The position numbers and the translations under genes were made by a program. From Streptomyces endocoffeicus (GTDB lineage: Bacteria; Actinomycetota; Actinomycetes; Streptomycetales; Streptomycetaceae), in contig NZ_JAERRG010000001.1 in the NCBI RefSeq assembly GCF_016741935.1, positions 1,178,001-1,242,000 on the forward strand: a stretch of DNA of 64,000 nt. Direction: 5' to 3'. Positions 31,217 to 45,606 of the stretch are shown piece by piece (position 1 is the first letter of the stretch; every line of letters begins with the position of its first letter). The notes under the pieces are model-generated. The model was not told the origin of the DNA. It saw only the letters and a list, made by a program, of their open reading frames with translations, and did not search any database.

Positions 31217-34200
31217 ATGGCGAGCGATGAAGAGAAGCTGCTCGACTATCTGAAGCGGGTGACGGCGGATCTCCGGCAGACGCAGCGCCGTCTGAAGGAT
31301 GTCGAATCCGCGGGGCATGAGCCTGTCGCCATCGTGGGAATGTCCTGCCGCTTCCCCGGAGGCGTACGGTCCCCCGAAGAGCTGTGGGAACTGGTCGCCA
31401 CGGAGCGGGACGCCATTTCGGAACTCCCCACCGACCGCAATTGGGATCTGGAGAATCTCTTCCACCCCGACCCGGACCACCCGGGGACGAGTTATACGCG
31501 CGAGGGCGGGTTCATCGACAACCCCGCGGGATTCGACGCCACGTTCTTCGGCATCAGCCCCCGCGAGGCGCTCGGAATGGCGCCGCAGCAGCGACTGGCC
31601 CTGGAGGCGTCCTGGGAGGCCATCGAGCACGCCGGGGTCGACCCGGAGTCGCTGCGCGGCAGCCGGACCGGCACCTTCATCGGCTGCGATCACCTCGACT
31701 ACTGCTCCGACGCCTCCCAGGTGCCCGAGGGCTCGGCCGGCTACTTCACCATCGGCAACTCGGCCAGCGTGGTGTCCGGCCGGGTGGCGTACACCCTGGG
31801 CCTGGAGGGGGCCGCGGTAACGGTGGACACCGCGTGCTCCTCCTCCCTGGTGGCCATGCACCTCGCCTGCCAGGCGATCCGGCAGGGCGAATGCGATATG
31901 GCGCTCGCCGGAGGCGTGGCCGTGATGTCCTCGACGGCACCGTTCATCGGCTTCAGCGAGTTGCGCGGGCTCGCGCCCGACGGCAGGTCCAAGGCGTTCT
32001 CGGCGAACAGCGACGGCATGACCCTGGCCGAGGGCGTGGGCGTTCTGCTGCTGGAACGGCTGTCGGACGCGCGGCGCAACGGCCACCATGTGCTGGCCGT
32101 GATCCGGGGTACGGCAGTCAACCAGGACGGCGCCAGCAACGGCCTGACCGCGCCGAACGGGCCCTCGCAGCAGCGGGTGATCCGGCAGGCGCTCGCCAAC
32201 GCCCGGCTGTCGGCGTCCGAGGTGGACGCGGTGGAGGCACACGGTACGGGTACGTCGCTGGGCGATCCGATCGAGGCGCAGGCGCTGCTGGCCACGTACG
32301 GGCAGGAACGGCCCGAAGGGCGTCCGCTGTGGCTGGGGTCCATCAAGTCCAACATCGGACACGCACAGATGGCCGCGGGTGCGGCCGGGGTCATCAAGAT
32401 GGTGATGGCGATGCGCCACGAGGTGCTGCCCGCCTCACTCCACATCGACGAACCGACACCCCATGTGGACTGGAACGCGGGCGATGTCCATCTGCTGACC
32501 GAAGCCCGGGAGTGGCCACGGGGCGAGCATCCGCGGCGAGCGGGGGTCTCGTCGTTCGGCATCAGCGGGACAAACGCCCATCTGATCCTGGAGCAGGCCC
32601 CGGAGGGGGGCGCGACGGCACAGGGGGACACTGAGGCGGGGCCGGCGGAGCACGTGGGCGGGCCGGTGCCGTGGGTGGTGTCGGCGCGCGGTACGGAGGC
32701 GCTACGGGGTCAGGCGCGGGCGCTGGTGGCACAGGTGAACGCCGACCCTGCGGTGAGTGCCGCTGAGGTGGGGTGGTCCCTGCTGCGGTCCAGGACGCTC
32801 TTCGACCACCGGGCGGTGGTCATCGGCCAGGACCGCGAGGAGCTGGTGGCGGGGCTGGAGGCACTGGCCGCCGGAGAACCGCATCCGGGTCTGGTGCACC
32901 CCGGCGGGGCCGCCGAGGCGGTCGGGCAGACAGTGTTCCTGTTCAGCGGGCAGGGCAGCCAACGCCCCGGCATGGGCGCCGAACTCTACGACCGCTTCCC
33001 CGTCTTCGCCGAAGCCTTCGACGAGGTCTGCGCCCTCCTCGACCCACACCTCGAACACCCGCTACGAGAACTGGTCTTCAGCCGCGACCCCGAACAGGCG
33101 GCACTACTGGACCACACGACGTACGCCCAGGCCGGGCTGTTCACCCTGCACATCGCCCTGGCACGACTCCTCGACTCCATCGGCGTACGCCCCGACGCCG
33201 TCATCGGCCACTCCATCGGCGAAATCGCCGCCGCCCACATCGCCGGAGTCTTCAACCTCCCCGACGCCTCCCGCCTCGTCGCCGCCCGCGCCACCCTGAT
33301 GGGAGGGCTCCCCGGGGGCGGAGGCATGGCCACCATCGCCGCCACCACCGACGAACTCACCGACGACCTCGCCGCACACAACGGCCAGGTAACCATCGCC
33401 GCCCTCAACACCCCCGGCAACACCGTCATCTCCGGACCCGTCGACCTCGTCGCCGAGATCAGCACCACCTGGGCGGCCAAAGGCCGCAAGACCCGGACAC
33501 TGACCGTCAGCCACGCCTTCCACTCCCCCCTGATGGACCCCATCCTCGAACCCTTCAAGGAAGCCATCGGCGGACTCACCTACCACCCACCCACCATCCC
33601 CCTCATCAGCAACCTCACCGGACAACCAGCCGACGACCACATCACCACCCCCGACTACTGGACCCAACACATCCGCCAACCCGTCCACTTCCACCCCGCC
33701 ATCACCCACACCACACCCCACACCAGCACCTACCTCGAACTCAGCCCCGACCCCATCCTCACCACCGCAACCCACCACACCCTCCACCACCACACCACCG
33801 AAAACCCCACCAACCGACCGACACCCCTCATCACCTCCACCCTCACCCGAAAGCAGCCCGAAGGACAGGCCCTCACCCACACCCTCGCCCGGCTGCACAC
33901 CACCGGTGCCGATGTCGACTGGACCAGCTGGTACCCCGCCGACCCGGCCCCCCAGGTCGTCGGGTTGCCGACGTATGCCTTCCAGCACCAGCGCTTCTGG
34001 CTGGCCCAGCCCACCGCCCGTACGAGCTTCGAGGGGGCTGCCGGGGACCCGGCCGAGGCGCGGCTCTGGCATGCCATTGAGGAGCTCGACGTCGACGCCC
34101 TCACCAGCACACTCCAGCTGGACGAGGACAGCCCCGGCATCGACGCCCTGCTGCCCGCACTCCCCGTACTGTCCGCCTGGCGACGGCAACACCGGGAACG

Positions 34201-37200
34201 CTCCACCATCGACTCCTGGCGCTACCGGGCCACGTGGCAGCAGCTCCCCGACCCGGCCGCCCCGGCCCTGACGGGCATCTGGCTGGTGGTCGTCCCTGCC
34301 GGGCAGGAGGAGCACACCACGGTCCAGGTCACCCTCCAAGCGCTGCGGGCGCACGGCGCCACGGCACTCCCGTACGCGGTCGACGCTCATCACATCGATC
34401 GCGCCGCGTTCCGTGAAGGTCTCGACCGGCTGACCGAGGAGTCCCAGCTCGCCGGGGTCATCAGCCTGCTCGCCCTCGACCAGGAACCGCTCACCGGCCA
34501 CTCCGCGGTGTCCGCCGGGCTCGGCGCCACCACCGCGCTCCTCCAGGCTCTCGATGACGCCGGAATCAGCGTGCCCCTGTGGTGTGTCACGCAGGGCGCC
34601 GTCGCCACCGGCCGCGGCGACCTCCTCCCCCACCCCCAGCAGTCGCAGATCTGGGGGTTCGGGCGGGTGGCCGCGCTGGAGCGTCCGCAGCGCTGGGGCG
34701 GTCTCATCGATCTGCCCGCCACCATGACCCACCACACCGCGGGTCGGCTGGCGGCCCTTCTCGTCCCCGGGCAGCCCGAGGACCAAGTCGCCATCCGCAC
34801 CACCGGTACGTACGCACGCCGCCTCACCCGGGTGCCCGCCGCCGACACCGCCCCCGCCCCCTGGGAGCCGTCGGGCACCACGCTCATCACCGGTGGCACC
34901 GGCGGTCTCGGCGCCCAGATCGCCCGCTGGCTGGCCGACCGGGGCGCACCCCGTCTCCACCTCGTCAGCCGTTCCGGGCCCGACGCGCCCGGCGCGTCCG
35001 AGCTCAGCGAGGAGCTCACCGCGCTGGGGACGGACGTCACCATCACCGCCTGCGATGTCTCCGACCACGCGGCGCTCCGGCGGCTCATCGACTCCGTCCC
35101 CGAGGAACATCCCCTCACCGCGGTCGTCCACACCGCCGGCACGATGGAACTGGGTGAGATCGGCGAGCTGGACCCCGGGCGGTTGCAGCCCGTTCTGCGG
35201 TCCAAGGCCCTGGCCGCCGCCCATCTGCACGACCTCACCCAGAATCTCGATCTCACGGCCTTCGTTCTCTTCTCGTCGAACGCCGCGACATGGGGCAGTG
35301 GGCAACAGGCCGCCTACGCCGCCGCGAACACCTACCTGGACGCGCTCGCCGAACACCGCCGGGCCCGGGGACTGCCCGCCACCAGCCTCGCCTGGGGGCC
35401 GTGGGGCGAGGCGGGCATGGCGGCCAACCAGCACACGCTCTCCCACCTCAAGCGGCGTGGTCTGTCCCCTCTCCCGACCGCGCTCGCCATCGCGTCGCTG
35501 CAGCACGCGCTGACACACGACGACACCGCCGTCACGATCGCGGATGTCGACTGGGAGAGGTTCGGCCGTACGTTCACCGCGCAGCGCCCGAGTCCGTTGC
35601 TCACCCGGCTGATGCCGTCGAGCGCCGAGCCCGCCACGCCCACAGCCACGGCCACGGCCACCGCCGACGACAATCCGCTGCGGCAACGGCTCAGCGCGGC
35701 GCCCGCCGCTCAGCGCCACCAGATCCTGGTCCGCCATATCCAGACCCTGGCAGCGACGATCCTCGGCCACTCCGGCCTGGACGCGGTTCCCCCGGGGCAG
35801 CCCTTCCAGGAGCTGGGCTTCGACTCCCTCACCGCGGTCGAGCTGCGCAATCAGCTCGCCACCACGACCGGCCTCGCCCTCGCTCCGGCGCTGGTCTTCG
35901 ACCATCCGACACCGAATGCGCTCGCCACGTATCTGGGCGCCGAACTCACGGGGCAGAAGGCCGCCGTCACCACCCACGCGTCGTCCGTGGCCGCCGACGA
36001 CGAGCCGATCGCGATCGTCGGGATGGCCTGCCGCTACCCGGGCGGGGTGCGCTCGCCGGAGGAGCTGTGGCAGCTGGTCGTCGCGGGCCGGGACGCCATC
36101 GGGGAGATGCCCGCCGACCGCGACTGGGATCTGGACAACCTCTTCGATCCCGACCCCGAGCATCTGGGCACCAGCTATGCGCGCGAGGGCGGTTTCCTCC
36201 ACGACGCGGCCGGGTTCGACGCGGCGTTCTTCGGCATCAGCCCGCGCGAGGCGCTCGCCATGGACCCGCAGCAGCGGCTGCTCCTGGAGACCGCCTGGGA
36301 GACCTTCGAGAGCGCGGGCGTGGACCGGGACACACTCGCGGGCAGCAACACCGGCGTTTTCGCGGGCGGCACCTATCAGGGCTACGGCGCCTCCGGCAAC
36401 TCCTCGGCGCGGGTCGAGGGATATCTGCTCGCGGGCGGTACGCCGAGTGTCATGTCCGGCCGGGTGGCGTATGCGTTCGGCCTCGAGGGCCCTGCGGTGA
36501 CGGTGGACACGGCGTGTTCGTCCTCGCTGGTGGCCATGCATCTGGCCGCCCAGGCGCTGCGGCAGGGCGAATGCACGATGGCGCTGGCGGGCGGTGTGAC
36601 GGTGATGGCCACCCCGACCACCTTCATCGAGTTCTCCCGCCAGCGCGGTCTGGCGGCCGACGGCCGGTGCAAGCCGTTCGCATCGGCGGCCGATGGCACC
36701 GGCTGGGGCGAGGGCGCCGGGCTACTGCTGCTGGAACGGCTGTCGGACGCGCGCCGCAACGGCCACCGGGTAATGGCGGTGATCCGGGGCTCCGCCGTCA
36801 ACCAGGACGGCACCAGCAACGGGCTCACCGCGCCGAACGGGCCCTCGCAGCAGCGGGTGATCGGCCAGGCGCTCGCCAACGCCCGACTGTCACCGGCAGA
36901 GGTCGATGTGGTGGAGGGACACGGCACCGGCACCACGCTCGGCGATCCCATCGAGGCACAGGCGCTGCTGGCCACGTACGGCCAGGAACGGCCCGAGGGG
37001 CGTCCGCTCTGGCTGGGGTCCATCAAGTCCAACATCGGCCACACCCAGGCCGCCGCCGGAGTGGCCGGGGTCATCAAGATGGTGATGGCGATGCGCCACG
37101 AGGTGCTGCCCGCCTCACTGCACATCGACGAACCGACACCCCACGTGGACTGGAACGCGGGCGATGTCAGCCTGCTGGCCGAGGCGCGGGAGTGGCCACG

Positions 37201-40200
37201 GGGCGAACATCCACGCCGGGCGGGTGTCTCCTCGTTCGGCATCAGCGGGACCAACGCGCACATCATCGTGGAGCAGGTGCCCGAGGAGCCGGTCGCGGCG
37301 GTCGGAGCCATCGAGGCGGGACCGGTGGACTCGGCGGACTCGGCGGAGCTGATGGGTGGGCCCGTGCCGTGGGTGGTGTCCGCGCGGGGTACGGAGGCGC
37401 TACGGGGTCAGGCGCGGGCGCTGGCCGAACGGGTGAACGCCGACCCCGAGGTGAGTGCCGCTGAGGTGGGGTGGTCCCTGCTGCGGTCCAGGACGCTCTT
37501 CGACCACCGGGCGGTGATCATCGGCCGGGACCGTGAAGAGCTGGTGGCGGGGCTGGAGGCACTGGCGGCCGGAGAGCCGTATCCGGGTCTGGTGGAGCCC
37601 GGGGAGACCGCGGAGGCCACCGGTCAGACGGTCTTCCTGTTCAGCGGGCAGGGCAGCCAACGCCCCGGCATGGGCGCCGAACTCTACGACCGCTTCCCCG
37701 TCTTCGCCCAAGCCTTCGACGAGGTCTGCAGTCTGCTCGATCCGCATCTGGAACACCCGCTACGGCAGGTGGTCTTCGACACCGACCCTGAGCGTACCGG
37801 GCTGCTGGATCACACCACCTACGCCCAAGCCGGACTCTTCGCCCTGCACATCGCCCTGGCACGACTCCTCGACTCCGTCGGCGTACGCCCCGACGCCGTC
37901 ATCGGCCACTCCATCGGCGAAATCGCCGCCGCCCACATCGCCGGAGTCTTCGACCTCCCCGATGCCTGCCACCTCGTCGCCACCCGCGCCACCCTGATGG
38001 GAGGGCTTCCCGGGGGCGGAGGCATGGCCACCATCGCCGCCACCCCCGACGAACTCGCCGACGACCTCGCCGCACACAACGGCCAGGTAACCATCGCCGC
38101 CCTCAACACCCCCACCAACACCGTCATCTCCGGACCCGTCGACCTCGTCGCCGAGATCAGCACCACCTGGGCGGCCAAAGGCCGCAAGACCCGGACACTG
38201 ACCGTCAGCCACGCCTTCCACTCCCCCCTGATGGACCCCATCCTGCAGCCCTTCAAGGAAGCCATCAGCGGACTCACCTACCACCCACCCACCATCCCCC
38301 TCATCAGCAACCTCACCGGACAACCGGCGGACGAACACATCGCAACGCCCGAATACTGGGCCCAGCACATCCGCCAACCCGTCCACTTCCACCCCGCCAT
38401 CACCCACACGACACCCCACACCAGCATCTACCTCGAACTCGGCCCCGACCCCGTCCTCGCCACCGCCGCACACCACACCCTCCACCAGAACAACCCCACA
38501 ACACCGCTCATCACCTCCACCCTCACCCGAAAGCAGCCCGAAGGGCAGGCCCTCACCCACACCCTCGCCCGGCTGCACACCACCGGTGTCGATGTCGACT
38601 GGACCAGCTGGTACCCCGCCACCCCCACCCCCCGCACCATCGACCTCCCCACCTACGCCTTCCACCACCAGCACTACTGGCTGTCGTCCGGCTCTTCCTC
38701 GGCCCCGGCGCCCACGGAGGCGGCTCTGGTCGACAGGGAGTTCTGGGAGGCGGTGGAGCGCGAGGATCTGGATGCCCTGGCGGCGACCATCGACTCACCG
38801 GCGGACCAGCAGCCCATGCTGGGCGCTGTTCTTCCGACGCTGTCCGCCTGGCGGCGGCAGCACCGGGAGCGGTCGGTCATCAATTCCTGGCGGTACCGGA
38901 CCACTTGGAAGCGCCTGTCCACCTCTTCCGCGCGTCCGGACCTCTCCGGCACCTGGTTGCTGATCATCCCCGCGGGTCAGTCCGACCACCCTGCCGTGGC
39001 AACCGCCGTGCAGGCCCTGACCGCCCACGGCGCCACTCCACTCCGCCATGTGCTCGACACTCGTACCGTCCATCGCGACGCCCTGGCGGACCACCTCACC
39101 CGTCTGGCCACGGAGGGCGAACCCACCGGAGTGCTGAGTCTGCTCGCCCTCGACGAGGAGCCGCACCCCGAATACGCCGCCGTGCCCTCCGGGCTGGCCG
39201 CGGCCACCGTGCTCGTCCAGGCCCTCGGCGACGCCGAGATCCCGGCGCCACTCTGGTGTCTCACACAGGGCGCCGTCGCCACCGGTCCCGGCGATCCGCT
39301 CCCCAGCCCTCGGCAGGCGCAGACCTGGGGACTTGGCCGCGCCGCTGCCCTGGAACACCCTCGCCGCTGGGGTGGCCTGATCGATCTCCCGACCGTCATC
39401 GACCACCACACCGCCGACCGGCTGGCCGCCCTGCTCGCCCCCGGTGGTCGGGAGGACCAGACCGCCATCCGCGCCACCGGCGGATACGCCCGGCGCCTCC
39501 GTAGGGCCGGTACGCCCACCACTGCCCCCAGGACCTGGCAGCCCACGGGCACCACGCTCATCACCGGCGGCACCGGTGGCCTCGGCGCCCAGATCGCCCG
39601 CTGGCTCGCCCGCCACGGCGCACCCCATCTCCACCTCATCAGCCGCTCCGGTCCCGATGCCCCCGGCGCCGCCCAACTCGCCGCAGAACTCATCGACTTG
39701 GGCACGACCGTCACCATCACCGCCTGCGACGCCTCCGACCGGGCCGCACTCCAGCACCTCCTCGACACCATCCCCGCCGAACACCCCCTCACCACCGTCA
39801 TCCACGCCGCCGGAACGTCGGACACCGAGCTCATCGCCGATCTGGGGCCGGAGCGGCTGCAGCATGTGCTCGGGCCCAAGGCCCTGGCCGCCGCCCATCT
39901 GCATGAGCTGACCCAGGGGCACGATCTCAGCGCCTTCGTGCTCTTCTCGTCCGGGGCGGCCGCGTGGGGCGGCAGTCGGCAAGGGGCCTACGCCGCCGCG
40001 AACACCTATCTCGACGCCCTCGCCGAGCACCGCCGCGCCCGGGGACTCCCCGCCACCAGCCTCGCCTGGGGCCCCTGGGGCGACGCGGGCATGGCCGCCG
40101 ACGAGACCGCGCTCGCGTTCTACGGGCGGCGCGGCCTGTCTCCGCTCAGCCCGGAGCTGGCCGTGGCATCGCTCCAGCACGCCCTGGACCACCGTGACAC

Positions 40201-43200
40201 CACGGTCACCGTGGCGGACATCGACTGGGAGAAGTTCCCGACGGCGTTCACCGCCCAGCGCCCCAGCCCGCTGCTCGACGACTTGGTCACGGCCGCCGAC
40301 AACTCCACCGAGCGAACCGCCGGCACATCCGCCGGCACGTCCGCCAGCACATCCGCCGGCACCTCGCTCCAGCAGCGGCTCTCCGCCGCCACCCCCGAGC
40401 AGCAGCACCAGCTCCTCCTCGAGCGGATCCAGTCCCTCGCCGCCTCGATCCTGGGGCATTCCGGGCCGGACGCCATTCCGCCCGGCCAGCCGTTCCAGGA
40501 GCTCGGGTTCGACTCCCTGACCGCCGTGGAGCTGCGCAACCAGCTCGCCACCGCCACCGGAATCGACCTCGCTCCCGCCCTCGTCTTCGACCACCCCACA
40601 CCCAACGCCCTCGCCACGTATCTGCGCGCCGAACTCACGGGCCAGCAGATGGCCGTCGCCGCTCACACCCCGACCACGGCCGCCCAGGACGAACCGATCG
40701 CGATCGTCGGCATGGCCTGCCGCTACCCCGGCGACGCACACTCCCCGAAGGAGCTGTGGGACCTGGTCATGGCGCACCGCGATGCCATCGCGGAGATGCC
40801 CACCGACCGCAACTGGGATCTGAACGCGCTCTACGACCCCGACCCCGACCGTGCGGGGACGAGCTACGTCCGCGAGGGCGGATTCCTCTACCAGGCGGCC
40901 GAGTTCGATCCCGGGTTCTTCGGCATCAGCCCGCGCGAGGCGGTCGCCATGGACCCCCAGCAGCGGCTGCTGTTGGAGACCGCCTGGGAGACCTTCGAGA
41001 GCGCGGGCCTGGACCGGGACACACTCGCGGGCAGCGACACCGGCGTATTCGCGGGGGTGACGTCCCAGGACTACATCTCCCTCACCGGCGATACGGCGAG
41101 CGACGTCGAAGGCTATGTCGCCACGGGCAATATCGGCAGTGTGGTGTCCGGCCGGGTGGCCTACTCCTTCGGCCTCGAAGGCCCGGCGGTCACGGTGGAC
41201 ACGGCGTGCTCGTCCTCGCTGGTGGCCATGCATCTGGCCGCCCAGGCGCTGCGACAGGGCGAATGCACGATGGCCCTGGCCGGCGGGGTGACGGTGATGG
41301 CCACCCCGGGCGCGTTCATCGAGTTCTCCCGGCAGCGCGGTCTGGCGCCCGACGCGCGGTGCAAGCCGTTCGCGGCCGCGGCGGACGGCATGGTGTGGGG
41401 CGAGGGCGTCGGTCTCGTCCTGCTGGAACGGCTGTCGGACGCGCGGCGCAACGGCCACCACGTGCTCGCCGTCGTCCGTGGCTCCGCCGTCAACCAGGAC
41501 GGCACCAGCAACGGGCTCACCGCACCGAACGGGCCCTCGCAGCAGCGGGTGATCCGGCAGGCGCTCGCCAACGCCCGGCTGTCACCGTCCGAGGTGGACG
41601 CCGTGGAGGCACATGGCACCGGGACCACCCTCGGCGATCCGATCGAGGCGCAGGCGCTGCTGGCCACGTACGGCCAGGAGCGGCCCGAGGGGCGTCCGCT
41701 GTGGCTCGGCTCCATCAAGTCCAACATCGGCCACACTCAGGCCGCCGCCGGAGTGGCCGGGGTCATCAAGATGGTGATGGCGATGCGCCACGGGGTGCTG
41801 CCCGCGTCACTGCACATCGACGAACCGACCCCGAATGTCGACTGGAGCGCGGGCCACCTGCGCCTGCTCGCCGAACCCGTCCCTTGGCCCCAGGGCGAAC
41901 GGCCCCGCCGGGCGGGAATCTCCTCCTTCGGCATCTCCGGGACGAACGCCCATCTCATCCTTGAGCAGGCCCCCGAGCCGATCGAGCCCGCCCCCGTATC
42001 GGACGTCACTGGTGTGGTGCCCTGGGTGATCTCCGCACAGAGCGACGCGGCGCTACGGGGCCAGGCGCGGGCCCTGACCGGGCACATCATCAGCGAGCCC
42101 GAGGTGAGCGCCGCTGAGGTGGGATGGTCGCTACTGCGGTCCAGGACGCTCTTCGACCACCGGGCCGTGGTCATCGGCCAGGACCGTGAAGAGCTGATGG
42201 CGGGGCTGGAGGCACTGGCCGCCGGAGAACCACATCCGGGTCTCGTACACGCCGGAGAGACCGCCGATTCCACGGGTCAGACGGTCTTCCTGTTCAGCGG
42301 GCAGGGCAGCCAGCGCCCCGGCATGGGCGCCGAACTCTACGACCGCTTCCCCGTCTTCGCCGAAGCCTTCGACGAGGTCTGCGCCCTCCTCGACCCACAC
42401 CTCGAACACCCGCTAAGGGAACTGGTCTTCAGCCGCGACCCCGAACAGGCGGCACTACTGGACCACACGACGTACGCCCAAGCCGGACTCTTCGCCCTGC
42501 ACATCGCCCTGGCACGACTCCTCGACTCCCTCGGCGTACGCCCCGACGCAGTCATCGGCCACTCCATCGGCGAAATCGCCGCCGCCCACATCGCCGGAGT
42601 CTTCAACCTCCCCGACGCCTCCCGCCTCGTCGCCGCCCGCGCCACCCTCATGGGCCAGCTCCCCGACGGCGGAGGCATGGCCACCATCGCCGCCACCACC
42701 GACGAACTCACCGACGACCTCGCCGCACACAACGGCCAAGTAACCATCGCCGCCCTCAACACCCCCGGCAACACCGTCATCTCCGGACCCATAGACCTCG
42801 TCGCCGAGATCAGCACCACCTGGGCGGCCAAAGGCCGCAAGACCCGGACACTGACCGTCAGCCACGCCTTCCACTCCCCCCTGATGGACCCCATCCTGCA
42901 GCCCTTCAAGGAAGCCATCAGCGGACTCACCTACCACCCACCCACCATCCCCCTCATCAGCAACCTCACCGGACAACCAGCCGACGACCACATCACCACC
43001 CCCGACTACTGGACCCAACACATCCGCCAACCCGTCCACTTCCACCCCGCCATCACCCACACCACACCCCACACCAGCACCTACCTCGAACTCAGCCCCG
43101 ACCCCATCCTCACCACCGCAACCCACCACACCCTCCACCACCACACCACCGAAAACCCCACCAACCAACCGACACCCCTCATCACCTCCACCCTCACCCA

Positions 43201-45559
43201 CAAACAACCCGACACCCACGCCCTCACCCACACCCTCGCCCAACTCCACACCAACAACACCACCATCGACTGGACCAGCTGGTACCCCGCCACCCCCACC
43301 CCCCGCACCATCCACCTCCCCACCTACGCCTTCCACCACCAGCACTACTGGCTCGCCCCGCCCGCTCCGCGCGCCGATGGTCATCTCAACGGCCACCACC
43401 CGGCCGAGGCCAGGCTCTGGCATGCCATCGAGGAGCTCGACGTCGACGCCCTCACCAGCACACTCCAGCTGGAGAAGGACAGCCCCGGCGTCGACGCGCT
43501 GCTGCCCGCGCTCCCCGTGCTGTCGACCTGGCGGCGTCGGCACCGCGAGCGGTCCACCATCGACTCCTGGCGCTACCGCGTCGCGTGGAAGCAGTTGCCG
43601 GACCCCGCCACCGCGCCGACCCTCAGCGGGACCTGGCTGCTGCTCGTCCCCTCGGGTCTGGAGGAGCACCCGGCCGTCCACGCCACCGTCCAGGCGCTGG
43701 ATGCCCATGGCGCGGCTCATGAAGTCCTGTCGCTCGATGGCGTAGACGCCCGACGCGACGCCCTCGCCCCGCTGCTCTCACACCTCCCCGATGGCAGCAC
43801 ACCCGAGGGCATTCTGAGTCTGCTCGCGCTCGATCAGGCGCCCCACCCCGACCACCCGGCCGTCCCCACCGGGCTGGCCGCGACGGCCGCCGTTGTCCAG
43901 GCCCTCAGCCAGACGCCGCTCATCGCGCCCCTGTGGTGCGTCACCCAGGGTGCGGTGGCCGCCACCGCCACCGATCCGCTCCCCCACCCGCACCAGGCCC
44001 AGATCTGGGGTGTGGGCCGGGTCGCGGCGCTGGAACATCCCCACCTCTGGGGCGGTCTCATCGACCTCCCGGCCGAATTGGACGCCCGCGCAGCCGCCCG
44101 TATCGCCGCCGTACTGGCGCCCGGCCATCCCGAGGACCAGGTGGCGATCCGCGCCACCGTCCTGGCCCGCCGACTGGAGCGCGCGGCCTGCCCGGACACC
44201 GCGCCCGCCGTGTGGCGCCCCGCCGGTACGACCCTGATCACCGGCGGCACGGGCGGTCTGGGCGCCCATGTGGCCCGCTGGCTCGCCCGCCACGGCGCAC
44301 CCCACCTCCACCTCGTCAGCCGCTCCGGCCCCGACGCCCCCGGCGTCACCCAACTCACCGAAGAACTCACCGCGTTGGGCACGGCCGTCACCGTCACCGC
44401 CTGCGACGTGTCCGACCGCGCCGCACTCCAGCACCTCCTCGACACCGTCCCCGCCGAACACCCCCTCACCGCTGTCGTCCACGCCGCCGGGCTCGCGGAG
44501 AACACCCCGCTCGCCGAGCTCGACCTTCCGGGGATCGAGGCGGTGCTGCGGCCCAAGGCGCTCGCGGCCGCCCATCTCCATGAGCTCACCGAGGATCTCG
44601 ACCTCAGCGCCTTTGTGCTCTTCTCGTCCGGCGCGGCCGCGTGGGGCGGCAGCCGACAGCCCTCGTACGCCGCCGCCAACGCCTATCTCGATGCCCTCGC
44701 CGAGCACCGCCGCGCCCGTGGCCTGCCCGCCACCAGCCTCGCCTGGGCACCGTGGAGCGATGCGGGCATGGCCGCCGACGAGGCCGTCATCGACTACTAC
44801 CGCCGGCGTGGGATGCGTCCCCTGGACACCGATCTCGCCATCGCCTCGCTCCAGCACTCCCTGAACCACGGCGACACCACGATCACCATCGCGGACATCG
44901 ACTGGGAGAGGTTCCCGGCCGGTTTCACCGCGCAGCGGCCCAGCCCGCTGCTGTCCGACCTGGCCGCCACCGCGACACCGGGCGCCGATGCCACCCCGGA
45001 CGCCGACGCGGCGTTGAGCAGCTCGCTTCAGCGGCAACTGGCCACCAGCTCCCCCGCCCAGCAGCATCAGCTCCTGCTCCACCACATCCAGACGCATGCC
45101 GCCGCGGTCCTCGGCCATCCCACCATCGACGCGATCCCACCCGCCCAGCCGTTCCAGGAGCTGGGGTTCGACTCCCTCACGGCCGTCGAATTCGGGCATC
45201 GGCTCTCCGCCGCCACCGGTCTCGACCTTCCGCCCACTCTGGTCTTCGACCACCCCACGCCCAAGGAGCTGGCCGACTATCTGCGCGAGCGGCTCGTCGA
45301 GGGGCAGCTGACCTCCGAGGGGCATCTGCTGTCGGAGCTCGACCGGTGGGACTCGGTCTCGGAGCCCTCGGCGGTGGACGAGGCGGCCCGTCGCCGGATC
45401 ACCGGGCGACTGCGGCTGCTGCTGGCCAAGTGGAGCGACACGGAACGGGAAACGGAGCGTTCCGCGGCCCACAGCGAGCTCGAGACGGCGACGGCAGAAG
45501 ACATTTTCGACCTCATCTCCGACGAGTTCGGAAGGTCCGACGAGCTCGGAAAGTCGTGA
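31217..45559 (+). CDS. Type I polyketide synthase, three KS-AT-KR-ACP modules (malonyl, A-type KR)
   Basis: 4,780 residues. A coiled-coil docking helix (1-33) and C-terminal docking region (about 4700-4780) flank three modules. Module 1: KS 35-460 (Cys207), AT 571-870 (Ser666, HAFH 766-769), KR (Trp1359, Tyr1367), ACP (Ser1537). Module 2: KS (Cys1767), AT (Ser2232, HAFH 2332-2335), KR (Trp2917, Tyr2925), ACP (Ser3100). Module 3: KS (Cys3331), AT (Ser3783, HAFH 3883-3886), KR (Trp4476, Tyr4484), ACP (Ser4653). GHSIG plus HAFH predicts malonyl-CoA in all three. The Trp eight residues before the catalytic Tyr and no LDD motif predict A-type, L-hydroxyl products. No DH is present; a dimerisation element ([19 protein letters not shown]) replaces it. 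The KS of module 1 is an ordinary extending type, so an upstream loading protein must exist elsewhere. GAGGGAAG precedes the ATG. Confidence 0.97.
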   Translation: MASDEEKLLDYLKRVTADLRQTQRRLKDVESAGHEPVAIVGMSCRFPGGVRSPEELWELVATERDAISELPTDRNWDLENLFHPDPDHPGTSYTREGGFIDNPAGFDATFFGISPREALGMAPQQRLALEASWEAIEHAGVDPESLRGSRTGTFIGCDHLDYCSDASQVPEGSAGYFTIGNSASVVSGRVAYTLGLEGAAVTVDTACSSSLVAMHLACQAIRQGECDMALAGGVAVMSSTAPFIGFSELRGLAPDGRSKAFSANSDGMTLAEGVGVLLLERLSDARRNGHHVLAVIRGTAVNQDGASNGLTAPNGPSQQRVIRQALANARLSASEVDAVEAHGTGTSLGDPIEAQALLATYGQERPEGRPLWLGSIKSNIGHAQMAAGAAGVIKMVMAMRHEVLPASLHIDEPTPHVDWNAGDVHLLTEAREWPRGEHPRRAGVSSFGISGTNAHLILEQAPEGGATAQGDTEAGPAEHVGGPVPWVVSARGTEALRGQARALVAQVNADPAVSAAEVGWSLLRSRTLFDHRAVVIGQDREELVAGLEALAAGEPHPGLVHPGGAAEAVGQTVFLFSGQGSQRPGMGAELYDRFPVFAEAFDEVCALLDPHLEHPLRELVFSRDPEQAALLDHTTYAQAGLFTLHIALARLLDSIGVRPDAVIGHSIGEIAAAHIAGVFNLPDASRLVAARATLMGGLPGGGGMATIAATTDELTDDLAAHNGQVTIAALNTPGNTVISGPVDLVAEISTTWAAKGRKTRTLTVSHAFHSPLMDPILEPFKEAIGGLTYHPPTIPLISNLTGQPADDHITTPDYWTQHIRQPVHFHPAITHTTPHTSTYLELSPDPILTTATHHTLHHHTTENPTNRPTPLITSTLTRKQPEGQALTHTLARLHTTGADVDWTSWYPADPAPQVVGLPTYAFQHQRFWLAQPTARTSFEGAAGDPAEARLWHAIEELDVDALTSTLQLDEDSPGIDALLPALPVLSAWRRQHRERSTIDSWRYRATWQQLPDPAAPALTGIWLVVVPAGQEEHTTVQVTLQALRAHGATALPYAVDAHHIDRAAFREGLDRLTEESQLAGVISLLALDQEPLTGHSAVSAGLGATTALLQALDDAGISVPLWCVTQGAVATGRGDLLPHPQQSQIWGFGRVAALERPQRWGGLIDLPATMTHHTAGRLAALLVPGQPEDQVAIRTTGTYARRLTRVPAADTAPAPWEPSGTTLITGGTGGLGAQIARWLADRGAPRLHLVSRSGPDAPGASELSEELTALGTDVTITACDVSDHAALRRLIDSVPEEHPLTAVVHTAGTMELGEIGELDPGRLQPVLRSKALAAAHLHDLTQNLDLTAFVLFSSNAATWGSGQQAAYAAANTYLDALAEHRRARGLPATSLAWGPWGEAGMAANQHTLSHLKRRGLSPLPTALAIASLQHALTHDDTAVTIADVDWERFGRTFTAQRPSPLLTRLMPSSAEPATPTATATATADDNPLRQRLSAAPAAQRHQILVRHIQTLAATILGHSGLDAVPPGQPFQELGFDSLTAVELRNQLATTTGLALAPALVFDHPTPNALATYLGAELTGQKAAVTTHASSVAADDEPIAIVGMACRYPGGVRSPEELWQLVVAGRDAIGEMPADRDWDLDNLFDPDPEHLGTSYAREGGFLHDAAGFDAAFFGISPREALAMDPQQRLLLETAWETFESAGVDRDTLAGSNTGVFAGGTYQGYGASGNSSARVEGYLLAGGTPSVMSGRVAYAFGLEGPAVTVDTACSSSLVAMHLAAQALRQGECTMALAGGVTVMATPTTFIEFSRQRGLAADGRCKPFASAADGTGWGEGAGLLLLERLSDARRNGHRVMAVIRGSAVNQDGTSNGLTAPNGPSQQRVIGQALANARLSPAEVDVVEGHGTGTTLGDPIEAQALLATYGQERPEGRPLWLGSIKSNIGHTQAAAGVAGVIKMVMAMRHEVLPASLHIDEPTPHVDWNAGDVSLLAEAREWPRGEHPRRAGVSSFGISGTNAHIIVEQVPEEPVAAVGAIEAGPVDSADSAELMGGPVPWVVSARGTEALRGQARALAERVNADPEVSAAEVGWSLLRSRTLFDHRAVIIGRDREELVAGLEALAAGEPYPGLVEPGETAEATGQTVFLFSGQGSQRPGMGAELYDRFPVFAQAFDEVCSLLDPHLEHPLRQVVFDTDPERTGLLDHTTYAQAGLFALHIALARLLDSVGVRPDAVIGHSIGEIAAAHIAGVFDLPDACHLVATRATLMGGLPGGGGMATIAATPDELADDLAAHNGQVTIAALNTPTNTVISGPVDLVAEISTTWAAKGRKTRTLTVSHAFHSPLMDPILQPFKEAISGLTYHPPTIPLISNLTGQPADEHIATPEYWAQHIRQPVHFHPAITHTTPHTSIYLELGPDPVLATAAHHTLHQNNPTTPLITSTLTRKQPEGQALTHTLARLHTTGVDVDWTSWYPATPTPRTIDLPTYAFHHQHYWLSSGSSSAPAPTEAALVDREFWEAVEREDLDALAATIDSPADQQPMLGAVLPTLSAWRRQHRERSVINSWRYRTTWKRLSTSSARPDLSGTWLLIIPAGQSDHPAVATAVQALTAHGATPLRHVLDTRTVHRDALADHLTRLATEGEPTGVLSLLALDEEPHPEYAAVPSGLAAATVLVQALGDAEIPAPLWCLTQGAVATGPGDPLPSPRQAQTWGLGRAAALEHPRRWGGLIDLPTVIDHHTADRLAALLAPGGREDQTAIRATGGYARRLRRAGTPTTAPRTWQPTGTTLITGGTGGLGAQIARWLARHGAPHLHLISRSGPDAPGAAQLAAELIDLGTTVTITACDASDRAALQHLLDTIPAEHPLTTVIHAAGTSDTELIADLGPERLQHVLGPKALAAAHLHELTQGHDLSAFVLFSSGAAAWGGSRQGAYAAANTYLDALAEHRRARGLPATSLAWGPWGDAGMAADETALAFYGRRGLSPLSPELAVASLQHALDHRDTTVTVADIDWEKFPTAFTAQRPSPLLDDLVTAADNSTERTAGTSAGTSASTSAGTSLQQRLSAATPEQQHQLLLERIQSLAASILGHSGPDAIPPGQPFQELGFDSLTAVELRNQLATATGIDLAPALVFDHPTPNALATYLRAELTGQQMAVAAHTPTTAAQDEPIAIVGMACRYPGDAHSPKELWDLVMAHRDAIAEMPTDRNWDLNALYDPDPDRAGTSYVREGGFLYQAAEFDPGFFGISPREAVAMDPQQRLLLETAWETFESAGLDRDTLAGSDTGVFAGVTSQDYISLTGDTASDVEGYVATGNIGSVVSGRVAYSFGLEGPAVTVDTACSSSLVAMHLAAQALRQGECTMALAGGVTVMATPGAFIEFSRQRGLAPDARCKPFAAAADGMVWGEGVGLVLLERLSDARRNGHHVLAVVRGSAVNQDGTSNGLTAPNGPSQQRVIRQALANARLSPSEVDAVEAHGTGTTLGDPIEAQALLATYGQERPEGRPLWLGSIKSNIGHTQAAAGVAGVIKMVMAMRHGVLPASLHIDEPTPNVDWSAGHLRLLAEPVPWPQGERPRRAGISSFGISGTNAHLILEQAPEPIEPAPVSDVTGVVPWVISAQSDAALRGQARALTGHIISEPEVSAAEVGWSLLRSRTLFDHRAVVIGQDREELMAGLEALAAGEPHPGLVHAGETADSTGQTVFLFSGQGSQRPGMGAELYDRFPVFAEAFDEVCALLDPHLEHPLRELVFSRDPEQAALLDHTTYAQAGLFALHIALARLLDSLGVRPDAVIGHSIGEIAAAHIAGVFNLPDASRLVAARATLMGQLPDGGGMATIAATTDELTDDLAAHNGQVTIAALNTPGNTVISGPIDLVAEISTTWAAKGRKTRTLTVSHAFHSPLMDPILQPFKEAISGLTYHPPTIPLISNLTGQPADDHITTPDYWTQHIRQPVHFHPAITHTTPHTSTYLELSPDPILTTATHHTLHHHTTENPTNQPTPLITSTLTHKQPDTHALTHTLAQLHTNNTTIDWTSWYPATPTPRTIHLPTYAFHHQHYWLAPPAPRADGHLNGHHPAEARLWHAIEELDVDALTSTLQLEKDSPGVDALLPALPVLSTWRRRHRERSTIDSWRYRVAWKQLPDPATAPTLSGTWLLLVPSGLEEHPAVHATVQALDAHGAAHEVLSLDGVDARRDALAPLLSHLPDGSTPEGILSLLALDQAPHPDHPAVPTGLAATAAVVQALSQTPLIAPLWCVTQGAVAATATDPLPHPHQAQIWGVGRVAALEHPHLWGGLIDLPAELDARAAARIAAVLAPGHPEDQVAIRATVLARRLERAACPDTAPAVWRPAGTTLITGGTGGLGAHVARWLARHGAPHLHLVSRSGPDAPGVTQLTEELTALGTAVTVTACDVSDRAALQHLLDTVPAEHPLTAVVHAAGLAENTPLAELDLPGIEAVLRPKALAAAHLHELTEDLDLSAFVLFSSGAAAWGGSRQPSYAAANAYLDALAEHRRARGLPATSLAWAPWSDAGMAADEAVIDYYRRRGMRPLDTDLAIASLQHSLNHGDTTITIADIDWERFPAGFTAQRPSPLLSDLAATATPGADATPDADAALSSSLQRQLATSSPAQQHQLLLHHIQTHAAAVLGHPTIDAIPPAQPFQELGFDSLTAVEFGHRLSAATGLDLPPTLVFDHPTPKELADYLRERLVEGQLTSEGHLLSELDRWDSVSEPSAVDEAARRRITGRLRLLLAKWSDTERETERSAAHSELETATAEDIFDLISDEFGRSDELGKS

Positions 45560-45606
45560 GCCAGATGACCCCCATCCTCCGCGACGCGCCAAGGAGCCTC
45601 CGCTAG

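Noticed and set aside
33104..36541. Very long minus-strand open frames opposite the PKS genes (here 1,145 codons; others at 38795-41461 and 43778-45592)
   Set aside because: They are antisense shadows of GC-rich coding DNA: composition is low-complexity Gly/Arg/Val, no domain is recognisable, and the plus strand encodes clear PKS domains.
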